Shown here one piece after another: positions 9,801-18,409 of a DNA stretch of 64,000 nucleotides. Both the position numbers and the translations under genes were made by a program. Each line of letters begins with the position of its first letter. Within the stretch, counting starts at the first letter, position 1. The DNA comes from Emydura subglobosa (taxonomy: Eukaryota > Chordata > Testudines > Chelidae), in contig ML680097.1 of NCBI GenBank assembly GCA_007922225.1, positions 186,001-250,000 on the forward strand. Reading direction: 5' to 3'. The notes beneath the pieces are model-generated. The model saw only the letters and a program-made list of their open reading frames with translations, was not told the origin of the DNA and did no database searches.

Positions 9801-10446
9801 GGCAGGGGACTAGGGGGCTGAGGTGGGGGGCACAGGGTGAGGCTGGGGGAAGGCAGGGGCAGAGACACCCGCTCCCACCTACCTGTCTGGCCCCCATCCT
9901 CTCCGCCGGCCCCCGCAGGACAAGCACATGCACCTCCCGGCCTGATGCCGAGCGCCCGCGGCTGGCGCAGCCCGTGCCCGCCCGGATCTGCTCCCAGAAG
10001 CCCAGCACCGGGTGGGGAGAGGAGAGCGGCGTGGCCCGGCACGGGGCCCAGCGCCAGGCGGCTGCGTGGAGAGAGAAAGGGCCCCGGTCAGCAGGAGCCA
10101 GACATGGGGGTGCAGAGCCCAAAGGGGGGCAGCTGGGCTGTGCCCAGAAGGGGAAGCTTCTGCCCCCCAGGAACGAACAGGACCACGGGGGAGCTGGGAA
10201 TCCTGGACAACAGCAGCCAGGACGCCTGGGTTCTATTCCTGGCTCAGGGAGGGGAGCAGGGGCTAGTGGTCAGAGGGGGACGCGGGGCATTGGGACACCC
10301 ATTGACCGTTTGATGGCACCCCACACCCCACATCAATCACCCTGTAGCGGTGGGGGCCGGACTGGCCTCCCCCAGCGAAGCCCCCGGCACCCACCTGCCG
10401 ACTGGCCCCAGAGCAGCAGCAGGGTCAGGCTCCAAGCTGCCGCCAT
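701..10446 (-). CDS. TGFBR3L: TGFBR3L-like betaglycan/endoglin-family co-receptor (gene span, 14 coding exons)
   Basis: Type I membrane co-receptor of the betaglycan (TGFBR3)/endoglin family, expected to present TGF-beta-superfamily ligands or inhibins at the cell surface. Translated exons run in order: signal peptide, orphan domain (GREVHVLVL, NFLSLTHF, PGVTSYTEAEQVNRF motifs), ZP domain (NGTHFLLESPLAGCG, LHCRLALC, PKCGPQAGACT) and a transmembrane helix (VGIVFSAFVIGASLTGGLW). All exons join in phase with GT-AG sites, giving about 733 residues before the tail (human betaglycan about 850, endoglin about 660). The ten ZP cysteines expected from betaglycan are all present. Orthology to TGFBR3L, rather than TGFBR3 or ENG, is inferred from its place directly downstream of MAP2K7 on the same strand, as in human. 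The mammalian protein is known as a short ZP-only form and an inhibin B co-receptor in gonadotropes. The tail exon is unresolved. Confidence 0.85.
1275..1460 (+). promoter_or_regulatory. Cluster of four CTCF-like motifs
   Basis: Four copies of CTAGGGGGCGCT (one with GCACT) start at 1275, 1330, 1401 and 1449, all in the same orientation, inside the intron before TGFBR3L exon 14. They match the YAGGGGGCGC core of CTCF sites. Binding is inferred. Confidence 0.45.
1552..1690 (-). CDS. TGFBR3L: TGFBR3L exon 13: last ZP cysteines and juxtamembrane stalk
   Basis: 139 nt, phase 0 to 1. CGPQAGACTSSS matches betaglycan CVPPDEACTSLD, and HTVTKPIIVTVEH matches KTFTKPLAVIHHE. A long Ala/Gly/Pro stalk follows. 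Acceptor GTCCGTTTCAG, donor GTGACA. Confidence 0.86.
2472..2792 (-). CDS. TGFBR3L: TGFBR3L exon 12: ZP-C core
   Basis: 321 nt, 107 codons. Encodes FGILLCFLSP, GGCP, HFSFLLRPLYNDSIQFLHCR and LALC, following betaglycan FAIQTCFISP, ENICP, RFSFVFKPVFNTSLLFLQCE and LTLC. A second glycosylation sequon (NDS) is present. The donor GTCTGT is weak, but joining it to exon 13 recreates PKC, the conserved family motif. Confidence 0.86.
3228..3401 (-). CDS. TGFBR3L: TGFBR3L exon 11: ZP domain, C half
   Basis: 174 nt, 58 codons. Starts FSCPS, matching betaglycan VFNCSL, and ends SANSRVFVE, matching ENGHVYVE. Contains an extra cysteine (GPCTV). Acceptor CTCTTCCACAG, donor GTAACT. Confidence 0.85.
4434..4523 (-). 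CDS. TGFBR3L: TGFBR3L exon 10: short ZP linker
   Basis: 90 nt, 30 codons, phase 0 to 0. Begins VVLWGCGPG and ends acidic (EEAEDGWESIE). It replaces the betaglycan stretch that carries glycosaminoglycan-bearing Ser-Gly sites; no Ser-Gly occurs here. It contains one cysteine not in the betaglycan set. Donor GTGAGC. Confidence 0.75.
4855..4925. repeat. Poly-C low-complexity tract
   Basis: Nearly pure C on the plus strand, in the intron between TGFBR3L exons 10 and 9. Assembly length is unreliable here. Confidence 0.9.
4939..5100 (-). CDS. TGFBR3L: TGFBR3L exon 9: ZP domain, N half
   Basis: 162 nt, phase 0 to 0. Starts AAGLSPARVTLRDPSC, aligned residue for residue with betaglycan ASGYSGMDVTLLDPTC. 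Then follow NGTHFLLESPLAGCG (with an N-glycosylation sequon) and RYQNL. A nearer AG at 5085 would give an immediate stop, so the upstream acceptor at 5101-5103 is preferred. Confidence 0.88.
5256..5437 (-). CDS. TGFBR3L: TGFBR3L exon 8: linker and first ZP strands
   Basis: 182 nt, phase 1 to 0. A proline-rich linker is followed by GALSVLCLSDRVAVHVSKDLLQ (first 20 residues cover the first ZP cysteine). It corresponds to betaglycan ALSVKCDNEKMIVAVEKDSFQ. Acceptor TCTCCTACTAG, donor GTGAGA. Confidence 0.84.
5909..6098 (-). CDS. TGFBR3L: TGFBR3L exon 7: end of the orphan domain
   Basis: 190 nt, phase 0 to 1. Encodes LMAWAMEQGLPGVTSYTEAE then QVNRFLVIVG, closely following betaglycan LVKWALDNGYSPITSYTMAP-VANRFHLRL. 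Acceptor TTTCCTTACAG, donor GTAGGT. One of the clearest homology anchors in the gene. Confidence 0.87.
6406..6468 (+). promoter_or_regulatory. Nuclear-receptor motif cluster in a TGFBR3L intron
   Basis: AGGTTAAAGGTTA (DR1-like) at 6406-6418 and TCAAGGTCA (perfect NR5A/SF-1 monomer site) at 6460-6468 lie 41 bases apart between exons 6 and 7. Function is inferred only. Confidence 0.35.
6639..6783 (-). CDS. TGFBR3L: TGFBR3L exon 6: orphan domain
   Basis: Encodes RPPARLTVELHAP and ELIVVLKSEGATSWLV, aligned with betaglycan VDIIVDIRP...NLVLILKCKKSVNWVI. Donor GTAAGG, phase 0 out. The chosen acceptor (CTGTCTCCAG) needs phase 2 in. An alternative acceptor placing the exon start at 6817 would fit the longer form of exon 5 and add about two dozen residues. 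Confidence 0.75.
7038..7197 (-). CDS. TGFBR3L: TGFBR3L exon 5: orphan domain (3' boundary uncertain)
   Basis: Begins in phase 1 and encodes PDACKLRRNFLSLTHFASD, matching betaglycan CNIGKNFLSLNYLAE, then GC and EVHVIL. Two donors are usable. CG|GTACGA at 7038 gives phase 2 and joins exon 6 at 6783 with the expected family length. GG|GTGAGG at 7000 is a stronger donor but gives phase 1. The family-length solution is used here. Confidence 0.7.
7631..7799 (-). CDS. TGFBR3L: TGFBR3L exon 4: orphan domain
   Basis: 169 nt, phase 0 to 1. Encodes ETRLPQTPRELLRWAHRKHG followed by GVSSLAAYRGINTVYVRLGD. The same order (LP, ...LLEW/ILEW, ...SxxEL, ...I-LRLG) occurs in endoglin and betaglycan. Donor GTAGGG. 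Confidence 0.83.
8013..8069. repeat. Interrupted (GT)n microsatellite
   Basis: TG/CG dinucleotide run in the large intron between TGFBR3L exons 4 and 3. Confidence 0.9.
9230..9355 (-). CDS. TGFBR3L: TGFBR3L exon 3: orphan domain
   Basis: 126 nt, 42 codons, phase 0 to 0. It reads VSLVLGP...IFVLSSPTPVIWSLQT, which follows the betaglycan pattern of a VSL strand, a V/FVL-SP turn and a Trp. It is flanked by a G-rich intron on one side and a C-rich intron on the other (plus-strand view). Donor GTGAGG. Confidence 0.82.
9380..9860. repeat. G-rich low-complexity tract (plus strand)
   Basis: Imperfect reiterations of GGGGCAGGGGGCA-like words in intron 2 of TGFBR3L. Many G3+ runs could form quadruplexes in DNA. 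A C-rich counterpart occupies about 8690-9229 on the other side of exon 3. Confidence 0.75.
9883..10061 (-). CDS. TGFBR3L: TGFBR3L exon 2: start of the orphan domain
   Basis: 179 nt, phase 1 to 0. Acceptor CTCTCTCCACGCAG, donor GTAGGT. It encodes the first cysteine-bearing strands of the orphan domain. The spacing of GC-x8-REVHVLVL matches endoglin GC-x8-EVHVLFLE. This stretch has no counterpart in a ZP-only protein. Confidence 0.82.
10395..10446 (-). CDS. TGFBR3L: TGFBR3L exon 1: start codon and signal peptide
   Basis: ATG at 10446 opens MAAAWSLTLLLLWGQSAG, a short hydrophobic signal peptide with Leu5 core and small residues at the cleavage site. The exon ends at a GTGGGTG donor in phase 1, which matches exon 2. 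The 5' UTR and promoter lie towards the N gap at 10550, so an upstream non-coding exon cannot be excluded. Confidence 0.8.
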
Positions 10447-10549
10447 CCCCAGCGGTCCCGGTGTGTGGGGCTCCCCGAGCTGATGGGGGGGCTGGTCCTG
10501 GGCAGGGAGAAAAAGAAAACTGCAGTGAGCCCCAGGGGTGCCCCAGGAT

Positions 10550-10649
10550 NNNNNNNNNNNNNNNNNNNNNNNNNNNNNNNNNNNNNNNNNNNNNNNNNNN
10601 NNNNNNNNNNNNNNNNNNNNNNNNNNNNNNNNNNNNNNNNNNNNNNNNN
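10550..10649. other. Assembly gap (100 N)
   Basis: Exactly 100 N, the usual placeholder for a gap of unknown length, about 100 bases upstream of the TGFBR3L start codon. Confidence 0.99.
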
Positions 10650-11774
10650 GGGGGGGGCTGCTCCAGGGTGATGATAGAGTTCCCTCCAGGTATTGACACC
10701 TTCCCCTTTATGGGACCTCTAGGGAGGGTGTCCCACTACCCTTCCCCCTACATCTTCCCGCTTAGCAGGAAACCCCCACCCCCTGTTCCCCGACTCCTTC
10801 CACAGCCCCCCTCTCCTGGGAGGGAGAATTTTTCCCTACAAGACTGATACATCTCAGAGCATTTTACGGAGATTAATTTTGTCTCCCAACTCCCCAGGCG
10901 AGGAGCCTCTATTGCTATTGTATAGATAGGGAAACTGAGGCACACAAGGGACGGGCCCAAGTTCCCACTGATTTCCAGTCCCCCTCTCTCCCCCCCTGAT
11001 CTAGCCGCTAGACCCCACTCCCCTCCCAGAGCTGGGAATAGAACCCAGGAGTCCTTGTTCCCAGTCCCTGTTCAGTCTTGCTCCATGTGGAAACATCCCC
11101 CCATTTCAGCTGGCCCTGGCCCTCCCTGACACGCTAGAGACACAGCTGTACACACCTGTCGAGGGGCTGGCTTGGCCCTGGGGTGTCTCTTCTGGGACTG
11201 CCACACAGTCTGATTCGGTGCTGGCTTGATCCAGGACAGAAGCGAAGAGAGTCAGGGTTGTGAGGCGACCAGACGCGCAGTTAAGCCGGGGTGCGAGATG
11301 CACACCCCAGTTCAGTCCCAGCTCACGTTCACACAGGCCATATCCCCGGTGAACCAGGTCATTGCAGACCCCACCCCACGAGCAGGTTTTGGAGGCAGCG
11401 TTGATCGCAGAACAGTGACGAGGTTTTAGAGTGGGGCGCTTCTGGGGAGCCAGGACTTCTGGGTTCCAGGTGGTGCTGGGGGCAGGACGCGAAGGGATCT
11501 TGGCTCTTTTATGCCAGTCCAAGAACTGGTGGGTCCCCGGGGCTTAGAGGCCCATGGCCATCGGGTCCCTTTGCTCCGGCTGGATTCATTGCTCCCTGCA
11601 GGGCAGTTAAAAATAATTAGAAGAAGCCAAATGAGCTGAGTCAATGAGCAGTTTAAAAATAACGATTCTCCAGGGTCAGGTTACGGAAAGCCAGGGAGGG
11701 GAGGGATTAGGCCACCAAAGGTTGTTTTTAAGGCAATAGAACCCAGGAGTCCTGGATCCTAAACCCCACCCGCC

Positions 11775-11805
11775 TCACACGCACACACACACACACACAC
11801 ACACG
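11775..11805. repeat. (CA)n microsatellite
   Basis: Near-perfect CA dinucleotide array embedded in a SINE fragment. Confidence 0.9.
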
Positions 11806-13929
11806 CTCTCCCCTTCCAGAAATGGGAACAGAACCCAGGATTCCTGCTTCCCAGCCCCCCAGCTCCAACCCGCTAGAAAAGATGCAGGATTGGCAGCCCC
11901 TGGTAGGGCACAGACAGAGAGATGCTCTTTATCAACACAGGGAGCTCCCCGCCCCGTCCCCTGCTGATGTGCCTTACCCCAGAGCTGGACGCAACCTCCC
12001 CCGTTTGGTCTCCCTGGCTTAACTCCGCTCGTTTGCAACCAGGCAAGCAGGGGGTAAACGTCAGGCAGGGCTGAGCCCTGTTGCGTTCATGTCGCCCGAG
12101 CTGTTGAGAGCCGGGAGGTGGAAGACCCCCCGATCTCTGCCCCTGTCCCTGCCCCAGACGGGGGCCGGGAAGAAAAAGAAAACCAGCCGCCCAAGTGGGG
12201 AGTTTGGGTTGCCACAGAGGCGGGTGGATTTATGATTAATGCAGGCAGGGCGGGAGAGGCGGTGGGTTCCGGGCCATGCGCTGGGTCGCCGTGACCCACT
12301 GCCGCCTACACGGCAGGGGCCGAGGGGAAGGACCGGCAACGTGGAACACAGGCAATTTGCAGCGGCTTTAACGGATCACTGGCTAGGACAGTGAAACAAC
12401 AGATGGGCTGGCGAGGGGGTGGTGGAGACACCCCCATCCCTTCCCCGTGGCCCGTGTCCATCCTGTCCGCTTCACCTGCCCAGGGCATCTCCCCCTGCCT
12501 GCTTCTTGGCTCCAGCTCAACAAGCAGAGATGTGCTACCCCCAGGAGGGGGAAATGAGGCACAGGGTTCAAAGGCCTTGACCAAGGGCACCCGGCCAGGC
12601 AGTGGCAGAGCTGGGGGCTCAGTCCCCTTCTCACGGCTGGTGTGTTAATGTAGATGGAAAATAAGGGCCCAAAAGAATGAAAGGTGCTAACGTGACCCTG
12701 TCCCGGTTACACACTCGGTTTGGTATCTGGAGCCCGCAGCCTGCTTCGTGCCCCTGCAAACACCCCATTGCACGCCCTTTTATTACAGACACGGCAAAGA
12801 AGGAAAACCCGGGAAGGCGATTGCAATGTAAAGCGTTACATCAGGCGTTCATTCCAACATCCCTTGCACGGGAGAGAGGCTTCAGAAGGAAAACCCCTCG
12901 TGTGTGACAGTCTGTTAGCTGGGATTTGGGGCCGGGGGAGAAGTCAGCTGAGACGGGCTGGAGCTGTTACCGCTGATCCTGTTTTCTAGAAGACAAACCA
13001 AGACAAACACACGCAGGAGGGGACAGACGAGGACAGTAAAGGGAGAAAAATACAGCTTCTGCTGTGGCCGGTGACTCTCATTTGCAATCTCACTGCGGAA
13101 GAAAGGCAGGCTGCGTGCGCGGTCCGATCAGCCCCTCTGAGACCTGGCAAACTCGTACCAGCGTCAGGCTCTTTCGAGCATTGCTTTGAGCTGCCTCTGG
13201 TCACAGCAGCGGTGCAAAACACACAGTCTTTGTCGCCTCAGCCCGAAGGCAAAAGGAAGGAAGAGATGAAGTAAGATGGGGGAAGGAAAAGGGTACAGGG
13301 CGGGGAGGCAGATGAAGAAATAGTCTCACATTCCAGGTGGGGTCAGGGTTTAGCTGGAGCCCGTGGAGGCGGGGATATTATCTGGGTCCTGCTGTCTGGC
13401 CCGGTCTGGTTAGGACATCTCAGGACATGGAGGGCTCAGTGGGGTCGTGGTGGATCTCGGGGTCCCAGGCGTCGGTGGGGGTGGCAGCCACGATGATAAA
13501 GTTTGCTCTTTCCCCTGCTTTCAGCCAGCAATGGTTGCGCTCTGCTCCCTCCTCCACGACCACCCATATTTCCCCCCAAAGCCTCTTTTTCTAGGGACCC
13601 AGGAAGGGAGTCCTGGGCGGCCCAGCACCCCCCTCGCCTCGTTATTTTGTTCCCCAATTAGGCCGACTGTGCGACACACCAATTTTTGGTTCATTGACTT
13701 CTGGTCTCCCACTCCTGTTGTTAACCAGCCCTGTTTGTAACAGTCCTTGAGTTCTATCAGGAGGACTTTTTGTTTGCACTAATTCCGTCTGTCTGTCTCC
13801 CTTCTGCACCTTTTCCCATCAGCCTGTGTTGTTCTAGGTTGTTGTGACACTTTATGAACTTTTATCCACTTTCCCCATTAGACTCCCAAGTGCTGTAAAT
13901 GTGTAGGCCCAATTGTTATTATGCTGCTC

Positions 13930-14110
13930 GGGCCCCCACGCCCCACCCAGCGCTGGAAATAGAACCCAGGAGTCCTGGCTCAATCTCCTTCTCACTACTA
14001 GACCACACTGCCCTCCTGGCTGCTAGCTTGCTGCCCCCCTGCTCTAACCACCAGACACCACTGCCCTTCCAGAGCTGGGCGCGAAACCCAGGAATCCTGA
14101 CTCGCAGCCC
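13930..14110 (-). repeat. MIR/CORE-like tRNA-derived SINE fragments
   Basis: Carries the recurring words 'aacccaggagtcctggct' and 'taaccaccagac', the reverse complement of a tRNA-derived SINE head. Two overlapping copies. Confidence 0.65.
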
Positions 14111-16099
14111 TGTGCTTTAGCCTTGACTGTCTCCTGCTGCCCTCCTTAAACTGGACCCTGGTGCTTCTAATTTTAGGCCCCCAAAGTTGTTTTGGGAAAG
14201 GGGATTTTCCAACTTGACACCACTAAAAATACAAATGGGAGTTATGTTTTTTAAAAGCTTCCCTGCAGTGTTAGGAACCCAATGACCAAACCTTCTAACC
14301 TGGGTGACCCTGGGCTGCCCCATCTCACCCCCCACAGCCTCATGCCCCTCGATGATGTCCCCAGTGGGCCCCTGCAGGGCCCCATTGCCATCTGAGGCAA
14401 TGCATAGGGTTCACTGATGGGAGCAGACCCCAGCTTACTTTCCCGGAGCTGCGCTGGCTCCGCAGTTTGGTTTTCACTCTAGGCAGCAGATCTGGCTCCA
14501 GGTGTGCGTGGGCTGGAGCCCAGGTGGGGGTTGGAAGGGGTTGTTTCTGTCCCATTTCTGCACAGAACCACACTGACATGGAGGTTAAAACCAGATGGGA
14601 GAGAAGGAAGCCAACCAGCACCTCCCCTGGAGTGTGGATTGGAGGGAAACACCCATCCGTCATGCACCCCTTAACCCTCGGCCCAAGCTCGCCTCCTCCC
14701 GCTGCGTCTAGAACAAGTTGGGGGGCGTCAAGCTTCAGCTACTGTTGGCTGGGCAAATCTCAAACTGGGGGCATTTCCCTCTGCCGGCCAGGAGGGGAAA
14801 AGAGCTATTCAGCATAAAGATCGAGGGCGCAGTCCATCTCCCGGCTGGGCTGCGCTCTGAACTGTCCCTGGGACGTTACGTTTGTAGTAATCACAACCAA
14901 ATCACACGGGGCGGAGGCTTGGTTCTGTTTCCTGCATCAGGACCGATGTTGAAGCCTCTGGAATGGGAAATCATTTCCCAGGGTAATGCAGGAGGTAGAG
15001 TTCGTAGAGGTTAAAGCCAGACAGGACCATTCCGTTCCTGGTCTAACCTGTGTAGCACAAGCCCTTGCATTTCACCCATTTCCCACTGACTTGAGCCCGA
15101 TAGCTTGTGTCTGGCTAAAGCATCTTGCAGTACGGCAGCCAGCTCATTCCAGCGTTACACACCTGCCTTCCTTTGTCTGGCTTTAGCTTCCCTTCGTTCT
15201 TGCTCTGCCTTTCTCCACTAGGCTGCAGAGTCCTTTTGCACCCCGTATTGTCCCGTCCCGAAGGTTGTGCCATAATCAAGTCACTTTTTGGTCTTCCTTT
15301 CGGTGAGCTAAACAGGCTCTTTGGCCCTTTCACATTGTTTCCCACTCTTCAGATTGCTTGCGTGGTTCCTCTCCGCATCCTCTTCCATTTTAAAAAGTGG
15401 ACCCCGCTCTTGCAGCCTGCAGCGCCGAAGGAAGACAGGACAGTTTGGGACAAGTTTCAAATTCAGGACGTTTTCCCAGGGCTGTTTAAGGACCCGATCC
15501 TGACAGGGACTAACTAACCAAGTGCAGGATCAAGCCTGACGAACAGACTGCATTTAACTTCTCCCGCAAACCAAACCACTGCAAAAAAACCTTTAAACTA
15601 AGCCTCTCTCAAGGCTGCTCCATCTATCTCTGCCGCTCAGCAGCTGCTGCTCCTGGCTAAACGCATAGGACTCTTGACATCCTGTTCTCAGAATTTCTGT
15701 ACACCACGGATGTTTTCCCCCCTCCGATGCTGGCTGACAAGGGAGATCGATGGCCGAGTGAGGGGCAGATATCCAACCACATCTTAAGAGTTTCTGTTGG
15801 TGAGTGGCTTTTCGTGGGACAGATGGAGAGGGTGCAGCTTGTCCACGGCTTAGCTCCCGTTTGGGAATGAACGTGTGGCAAAACTGGCCCTGACGGCGGA
15901 TGCTTTATAAAATTCCAAGCAACTCTCTTTAACAGGCTCGACCAGCTTCATTCCCTGCACACGCCCAGTTCGGCAAGAGCGAAACAGAGACACGGAGACT
16001 TATTTACAATCACACAGTGAAACAGAGCCAGGAAGAGAACCCAGGAGTCTTACCTCGCAATCCTGGGCCCTACCAACTGGCCCACTCAGAAAGAGACCC

Positions 16100-16300
16100 G
16101 AGCAAGCTAAAAATGGTAGTGCTGACGACTCTCAGGATTTTATCATGATACTTGCAATATTTGGTGCTTTTCTTAAAGGCCCAGCTGCAGGAGCCTGGTG
16201 ATTCAGTGACACTCGGCTTTCTAGTCTCTAGCTCTTGTGACTGAGGAGAAAAGCTTGAAAATGTGACTCCTGCTGGCTCAAAAACCAGAAGGCAAATCAT
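16100..16300 (+). repeat. Unclassified dispersed repeat, copy 1 of 4
   Basis: Contains 'ttatcatgatacttgcaat', 'cttaaaggcccagctgcagg' and 'ggctcaaaaaccagaag' in the shared order. Immediately precedes CR1 copy A. Confidence 0.5.
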
Positions 16301-16309
16301 AAATCAAAA

Positions 16310-18409
16310 AAAGTTAGGATTGGCAGGGACCTCAGGAGGTATCTAGCCCAACCCCCTGCTCAAAGCAGGACCAACCCCAACTAAACCATCCCAGCCAGGG
16401 CTTTGTCAAGCCGGACCTTAAAAACCTCTAAGGATGGAGATTCCACCACCTCCCTAGGTAACCCATTCCAGTGCTTCACCACCCTCCTAGGGAAAAAGGT
16501 TTGTCCTAATATCCAACCTAGACCTCCCCCACTGCAACTTGAGACCACTGCTCCTTGTTCTGTCATCTGCCACCACTGAGAACAGCCTAGCTCCATCCTC
16601 CCTGGAACCCCATTTCAGGTAGTTAAAGGCTGCTATCAAATCCCCCCTCACTCTTCTCTTCTGCCTAGTTCCCTCAGCCTCTCCTCATAAGTCTTGTGCT
16701 CCAGCCCCTTAATCATTTTTGTTGCCCTCCGCTGGACTCTCTCCAATTTGTCCACATCCTTCCTGTCATAGGGGCCCCAAAACTGTACACAATATTCCAG
16801 ATGAAGTCTCACCAGTGCTGATTACAGTGGAATAATCACTTCCCTCAATCTGCTGGCAATGCTTTTACTAATGCAGCCCAATATGCCGTTAGCCTTCTTG
16901 GATATGTTGACTCATATCCATCTTCTTATCCACTGTAACCCCCAGGTCCTTTTCTGCAGAACTGCTGCCTAGCCAGTCAGTCCCCAGGCTGTAGCTGTGC
17001 ATGGGATTCTTCTGTCCTAAGTGCAGGACTCTGCACTTGTCCTTGTTTAACCTCATCAGATTTCTTTTGGCACAATCCTCCAATTTGTCTAAGTCACTCT
17101 GTATCCTATTCTTGCCCTCCAGTGTATCTACCACAACCCCCTGCTTAGTTTCATCTGCAAACTTGCTGAGGGTGCAATCCACTCCATCATCCAAGATCAT
17201 TAATGAAGATGTTGAACAAAACTGGCCCCGAAACTGACCCCTGGGGCACTCCGCTTAATACCAGCTGCCAACTAGACATTGAGAGCTGTTGATCACTGCA
17301 GGTAAGTCACACCTTATAGTCCATTCATCCAACCCATATTTCTTTAACTTGCTGGCAAGAATACTGTGAGAAACCATATCAAAAGCTTTGCTAAAGTCAA
17401 TATATCCACCACTTTCCCCACATCCACAGAGCCAGTCATCTCATCACAGAAGGCAATCAGGTTGGTCAGGCATGACTTGCCCTTGGTGAATCCATGCTGA
17501 CTGTTCCTGATCATCATCTTCTCCTTCAAGTGCCTCAAAATGGACTCTGTGAGGACCTGCTCCATGATTTTTCCAGAGACTGAGATGAGGCTGACTGATC
17601 TGTAGTTTCCCAGATTCTCTTTCTTCCCTTTTTTAAAGATGGGCACTAGATTTGCCTTTTTCCAGTCATCCGGGTCCTCCCCCGATTGCCACGAGTTTTC
17701 AAAGATAGTAGCCAATGGCTCTGCAATCGCATCAGCCAACTCCCTCAGCACCCTCGGGTGCATTGCATCCGGCCCCATGGACTTGTGCCTTTCTAAATAG
17801 TCCTGGACCTGTTCTTTCAGCACTGAGGGCTGCTCACCTCCTCCCCATTCTGTGCTGCCCACTGCAGTAGTCTGGAGCTGACCTTGTCTGTGAAGACAGA
17901 GACAAAATAAAGCACTGAGGTACTTCAGCTTTTTCTACATCATCTGTCACTAGATTGCCTCTCCTATTCACACTTTCCCTGACTTTCATCTTGTTGGTAA
18001 CATACCTGTAGAAACCCTTCTTGTTCCCCTTCACGTCCTTTGCTAGTTGCAACTCCAATTGTGCTTTGGCCTTCCCGATTTCACTCCTGCATGTTCGAGC
18101 AGTATTTTTACACTCCTCCCTAGTCATCTGACCAAGCTTCCACTTCTTGTAAGCTTCCTTTTTGTGTTTAAACTAATTGACGATTTATCTGTTAAGCCAA
18201 GCTGGTCACCTACCATATTTGCTATTCTTTCTGCACATCAGGATGGTTTGTTCCTGTGCCCTCAATAAGGTTTCTTTAAAATACAGCCAACTCTCTTGGG
18301 TTCCTTTCCCCCTCATATTAGCCTCCCAGGGAATCCTGACCATCAGTTCCCTGAGGGAGTCAATGTCTGCTTTTCTGACGTCCAGGGTCCCTATTCTGCT
18401 GCTCTCCTA
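16310..18409 (-). mobile_element. CR1 LINE copy A, 3' part (decayed)
   Basis: Minus-sense CR1 with the 3' UTR, C-terminal region and reverse transcriptase. Recognisable RT words include [18 protein letters not shown] and LSKFADE. The catalytic box reads FADE instead of FADD, and there are frameshifts and missing pieces, so it is dead. It continues at 19921 after an LTR insertion. Confidence 0.9.

Larger units (their letters stand above)
10650..16300. other. Intergenic DNA between MAP2K7 and TGFBR3L, left part
   Basis: No recognisable coding exon. Contains SINE fragments (about 10985-11080, 11735-11870, 13930-14110, 15960-16080), a (CA)n run at 11775-11805, and a weak CR1-like fragment near 15003-15130. 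Should include the TGFBR3L promoter side. Confidence 0.6.

Noticed and set aside
9200..10042. 280-codon minus-strand open frame
   Set aside because: Crosses a C-rich intron; real coding parts are exons 2 and 3 in defined frames.
701..10446. Identification as endoglin (ENG) or betaglycan (TGFBR3) itself
   Set aside because: Motifs are shared with both, but the position directly downstream of MAP2K7 on the same strand fits TGFBR3L.
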